Assembly (NCBI RefSeq): GCF_030056705.1 | Contig: NZ_JASHIC010000006.1 | Coordinates: forward strand, 1-64,000 | From: Flectobacillus longus | Lineage (GTDB): Bacteria; Bacteroidota; Bacteroidia; Cytophagales; Spirosomataceae | Direction of reading: 5' to 3' | DNA length: 64,000 nucleotides | Shown: positions 62,089 to 64,000 of the stretch, piece after piece | Position numbering within the stretch: position 1 is the first letter of the stretch | Layout: each line of letters opens with the position of its first letter | Notes under the pieces: generated by a model | The model's database searches: none | Seen by the model: only the letters and a program-made list of their open reading frames with translations | Told to the model about the DNA's origin: nothing | Position numbers and translations under genes: made by a program

Positions 62089-64000
62089 ATGATACACAAA
62101 ACAATACTTTTCTGCTTTTTTTGTTTAGGAGTTTTTGCCCAAAAAGGCGATTATCCTATTCAGCCTGTGGCATTTACACAAGTTCATTTTAAAGATAATT
62201 TTTGGACGCCCAAAATGCAGGTAAATGCCAATGTGACTATTCCTTACACGCTTAATCAGTGTAAAATCACAGGACGTATTGACAATTTCCGTAAAGCAGC
62301 AAAGCAAATCCCTGCCGATAAAAGCACTTCTTTTACGTTTGATGATACCGACCTTTATAAAGTCATTGAAGGGGCTTCTTACAGTCTACAAACACAGAAA
62401 AATCCTCAGCTAGAAACCTATCTTGATTCCTTGATTACGATTATTGGCTCAGCGCAAGAGGCAGATGGCTATTTATATACTTTTAGAACCATGCCTATCC
62501 AAAAACCTCATGAATGGCTTGGCGCTAAACGTTGGGAAAAAGAAGAAGATTTGAGTCATGAACTCTATAATGCTGGTCACTTGTTCGAGTCAGCAGTTGC
62601 ACATTATCAGGCAACAGGCAAAAAGAACCTTTTGAATATTGCCATCAGAAACGCTGATTTATTGGTAAAAACCTTTGGTTGGGGAAAAGAAGAACGCTTT
62701 CCTGGACACCAAATCGTAGAAACAGGTTTGACAAAATTGTATAGAGTCACTGGCAAAAAAGCCTATCTTGATTTAGCTAAGTTCTTTTTAGATTTAAGAG
62801 GAAAAGAAGGACACCTCAATCAAGAATATAGCCAATCGCACAAAAAAGTTGTAGATCAACATACTGCTGTTGGTCATGCGGTACGTGCCACCTATATGTA
62901 CACAGGAATGGCTGACGTGGCAGCGCTTACTGGCGACAAAGCTTACTTGTCTGCGATTGATGATATTTGGCATGACGTAGTTGATAAAAAACTTTACATC
63001 ACAGGAGGAATCGGTGCGACAGGCAATGGCGAGGCTTTTGGCGACGATTATGATTTGCCAAACATGAGTGCTTACGCAGAAACCTGTGCTGCTATTGCGA
63101 ATGTCTATTGGAATCAGCGTATGTTTTTATTACACGGCGATGCACAATATGTTGATGTTCTTGAAAGAACACTTTACAACGGTTTGCTTTCAGGAATTTC
63201 ATTGAGTGGGGATAAGTTTTTTTACCCAAATCCACTGGCGTCTATGGGGCAACATCAGCGTCGTGCTTGGTGGGATTGTGCTTGCTGTGTTTCAAATATG
63301 ACTCGCTTCTTACCTTCAGTACCGGGATATACGTATGCTCAAAATCAAAAAAATCTTTACGTAAACCTTTTTGTAGGAGGGACTGCCACTATTCAATTAC
63401 CCAATACAGCTGTGATGATTACCCAACAAACGGCATATCCTTGGGAAGGGAAAAATGACATTACGATTGCTCCTGCCAAAACAGCACAGTTTGCTTTACG
63501 CATTCGTATTCCGGGTTGGGCATTAAGTAAACCATCATCAGGTGATTTGTACAAAGATGAAACACCAGAAAGCCCAATCCAGCTTTTGGTAAATGGTAAA
63601 GTATTTTCTTATAAAATGGAAAAAGGCTATGCTGTAGTTGATAGAATTTGGAAAAAAGGCGATAAAGTAAGCTTCACACTTCCTATGGATGTAAGAAAAA
63701 TTTTGGCTAACAGCAATGTAAAAGCTGACAAATCAAAATTTGCCTTACAGAGAGGGCCAATGGTATATTGTTTGGAAGGAAATGATAATACCTCAGCATC
63801 AGTCATGAGTTTGGTTGTGGATAAAAGCGCTCCTGTTACAGCCTCTTATCAACAAGATTTGTTGAATGGTGTCATGACTTTGAACATGAAAGGATTTACC
63901 ACACAAAGACAAGTAGGTTCTGAAGAATTGGTAAAGAAAACGACAGACATCAAGGCGATTCCGTACTACTCATGGGCAAATCGTGGGGCTACAGAAATGA
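62089..64000 (+). CDS. Exported GH127-type beta-L-arabinofuranosidase, HypBA1-like (cut by window end)
   Basis: The open frame runs without a stop from ATG 62089 to the window edge (637 codons). The signal is MIHKTILFCFFCLGVFAQ. Barrel motifs include NFWTPKMQVNANVTIPYTL, FEGASYSLQ-type text, and HELYNAGHLFESAVAHYQATGKK. The site residues are GGIGATGNGEAFGDDYDLPN (acid/base Glu), AETCA (E331, C333) and CACCVSNMTRF (C399/C400), closely matching HypBA1. The last residues IPYYSWANRGATEM are near the usual C-terminus, so only a short tail is missing. With the GH127 at 51.7 kb it brackets the hydroxyproline genes. Confidence 0.9.
   Translation, partial: MIHKTILFCFFCLGVFAQKGDYPIQPVAFTQVHFKDNFWTPKMQVNANVTIPYTLNQCKITGRIDNFRKAAKQIPADKSTSFTFDDTDLYKVIEGASYSLQTQKNPQLETYLDSLITIIGSAQEADGYLYTFRTMPIQKPHEWLGAKRWEKEEDLSHELYNAGHLFESAVAHYQATGKKNLLNIAIRNADLLVKTFGWGKEERFPGHQIVETGLTKLYRVTGKKAYLDLAKFFLDLRGKEGHLNQEYSQSHKKVVDQHTAVGHAVRATYMYTGMADVAALTGDKAYLSAIDDIWHDVVDKKLYITGGIGATGNGEAFGDDYDLPNMSAYAETCAAIANVYWNQRMFLLHGDAQYVDVLERTLYNGLLSGISLSGDKFFYPNPLASMGQHQRRAWWDCACCVSNMTRFLPSVPGYTYAQNQKNLYVNLFVGGTATIQLPNTAVMITQQTAYPWEGKNDITIAPAKTAQFALRIRIPGWALSKPSSGDLYKDETPESPIQLLVNGKVFSYKMEKGYAVVDRIWKKGDKVSFTLPMDVRKILANSNVKADKSKFALQRGPMVYCLEGNDNTSASVMSLVVDKSAPVTASYQQDLLNGVMTLNMKGFTTQRQVGSEELVKKTTDIKAIPYYSWANRGATEM

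Overview
The window comes from a member of the Bacteroidota, most likely a Cytophagales relative. This is inferred from several things. Genome-type AT-rich DNA carries Bacteroidota promoters (TAnnTTTG at -7 with TTTG near -33) and no Shine-Dalgarno sequences. FtsZ ends with a TPAYLR peptide. The gene content (DUF4301, SIMPL, a CarboxypepD_reg TonB receptor, many Sec-exported enzymes ending their signal in AQ) is also typical. I cannot name the genus.

Layout. 0.5-2.7 kb: a small exported peptide and a divergent PhyH dioxygenase/AraC pair. 2.7-9.7 kb: a MoxR-type envelope cluster (RDD, SpoIIM-like, a polytopic membrane protein, DUF4129, a small secreted protein, DUF4350, MoxR ATPase) with no DUF58 partner. 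9.8-12.4 kb: a TPP riboswitch controlling a TonB-dependent receptor. 12.6-27.5 kb: mostly minus-strand metabolism and housekeeping (beta-barrel protein, glutaryl-CoA dehydrogenase, HMG-CoA lyase-like, DUF4301, amidohydrolase, a 1570-residue exported protein of unknown function, PrmA, an ECF sigma factor) with a plus-strand phosphodiesterase. 27.7-41.5 kb: AraC regulator, YifB, LD-carboxypeptidase, Kir-type channel, TIM-barrel protein, thioredoxin, M28 peptidase, ftsZ, SIMPL protein, amine oxidase and an Rrf2 regulator. 41.7-46.2 kb: free methionine sulfoxide reductase and a split FadF-like iron-sulfur electron-transfer pair. 46.5-48.3 kb: tRNA-Phe followed by a lone HNH endonuclease and a DUF2442-XRE regulator with a perfect 22-bp operator-like palindrome.

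The most interesting region is 48.6-64 kb. It contains a full set of enzymes for trans-4-hydroxy-L-proline breakdown: two-cysteine epimerase, FAD dehydrogenase, DapA-family deaminase and alpha-ketoglutarate semialdehyde dehydrogenase. With these lie an amino-acid permease and an AraC regulator, interleaved with two exported DUF1680/GH127-type beta-L-arabinofuranosidases and an exported DUF885 hydrolase. Plant extensins carry beta-L-arabinofuranosyl chains on hydroxyproline. The simplest reading is therefore a locus that strips arabinose from hydroxyproline-rich glycoprotein fragments outside the cytoplasm and then imports and oxidises the hydroxyproline. That link is an inference.

Several families of intergenic inverted repeats are scattered through the window. 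One is a hairpin whose two arms change together between four copies. Another is a MITE-like element with TIRs built from GAGTGA-type words; the best copy has perfect 39-bp arms. A 59-residue antitoxin partner for a Doc toxin, overlapping it by ATGA, was also found.
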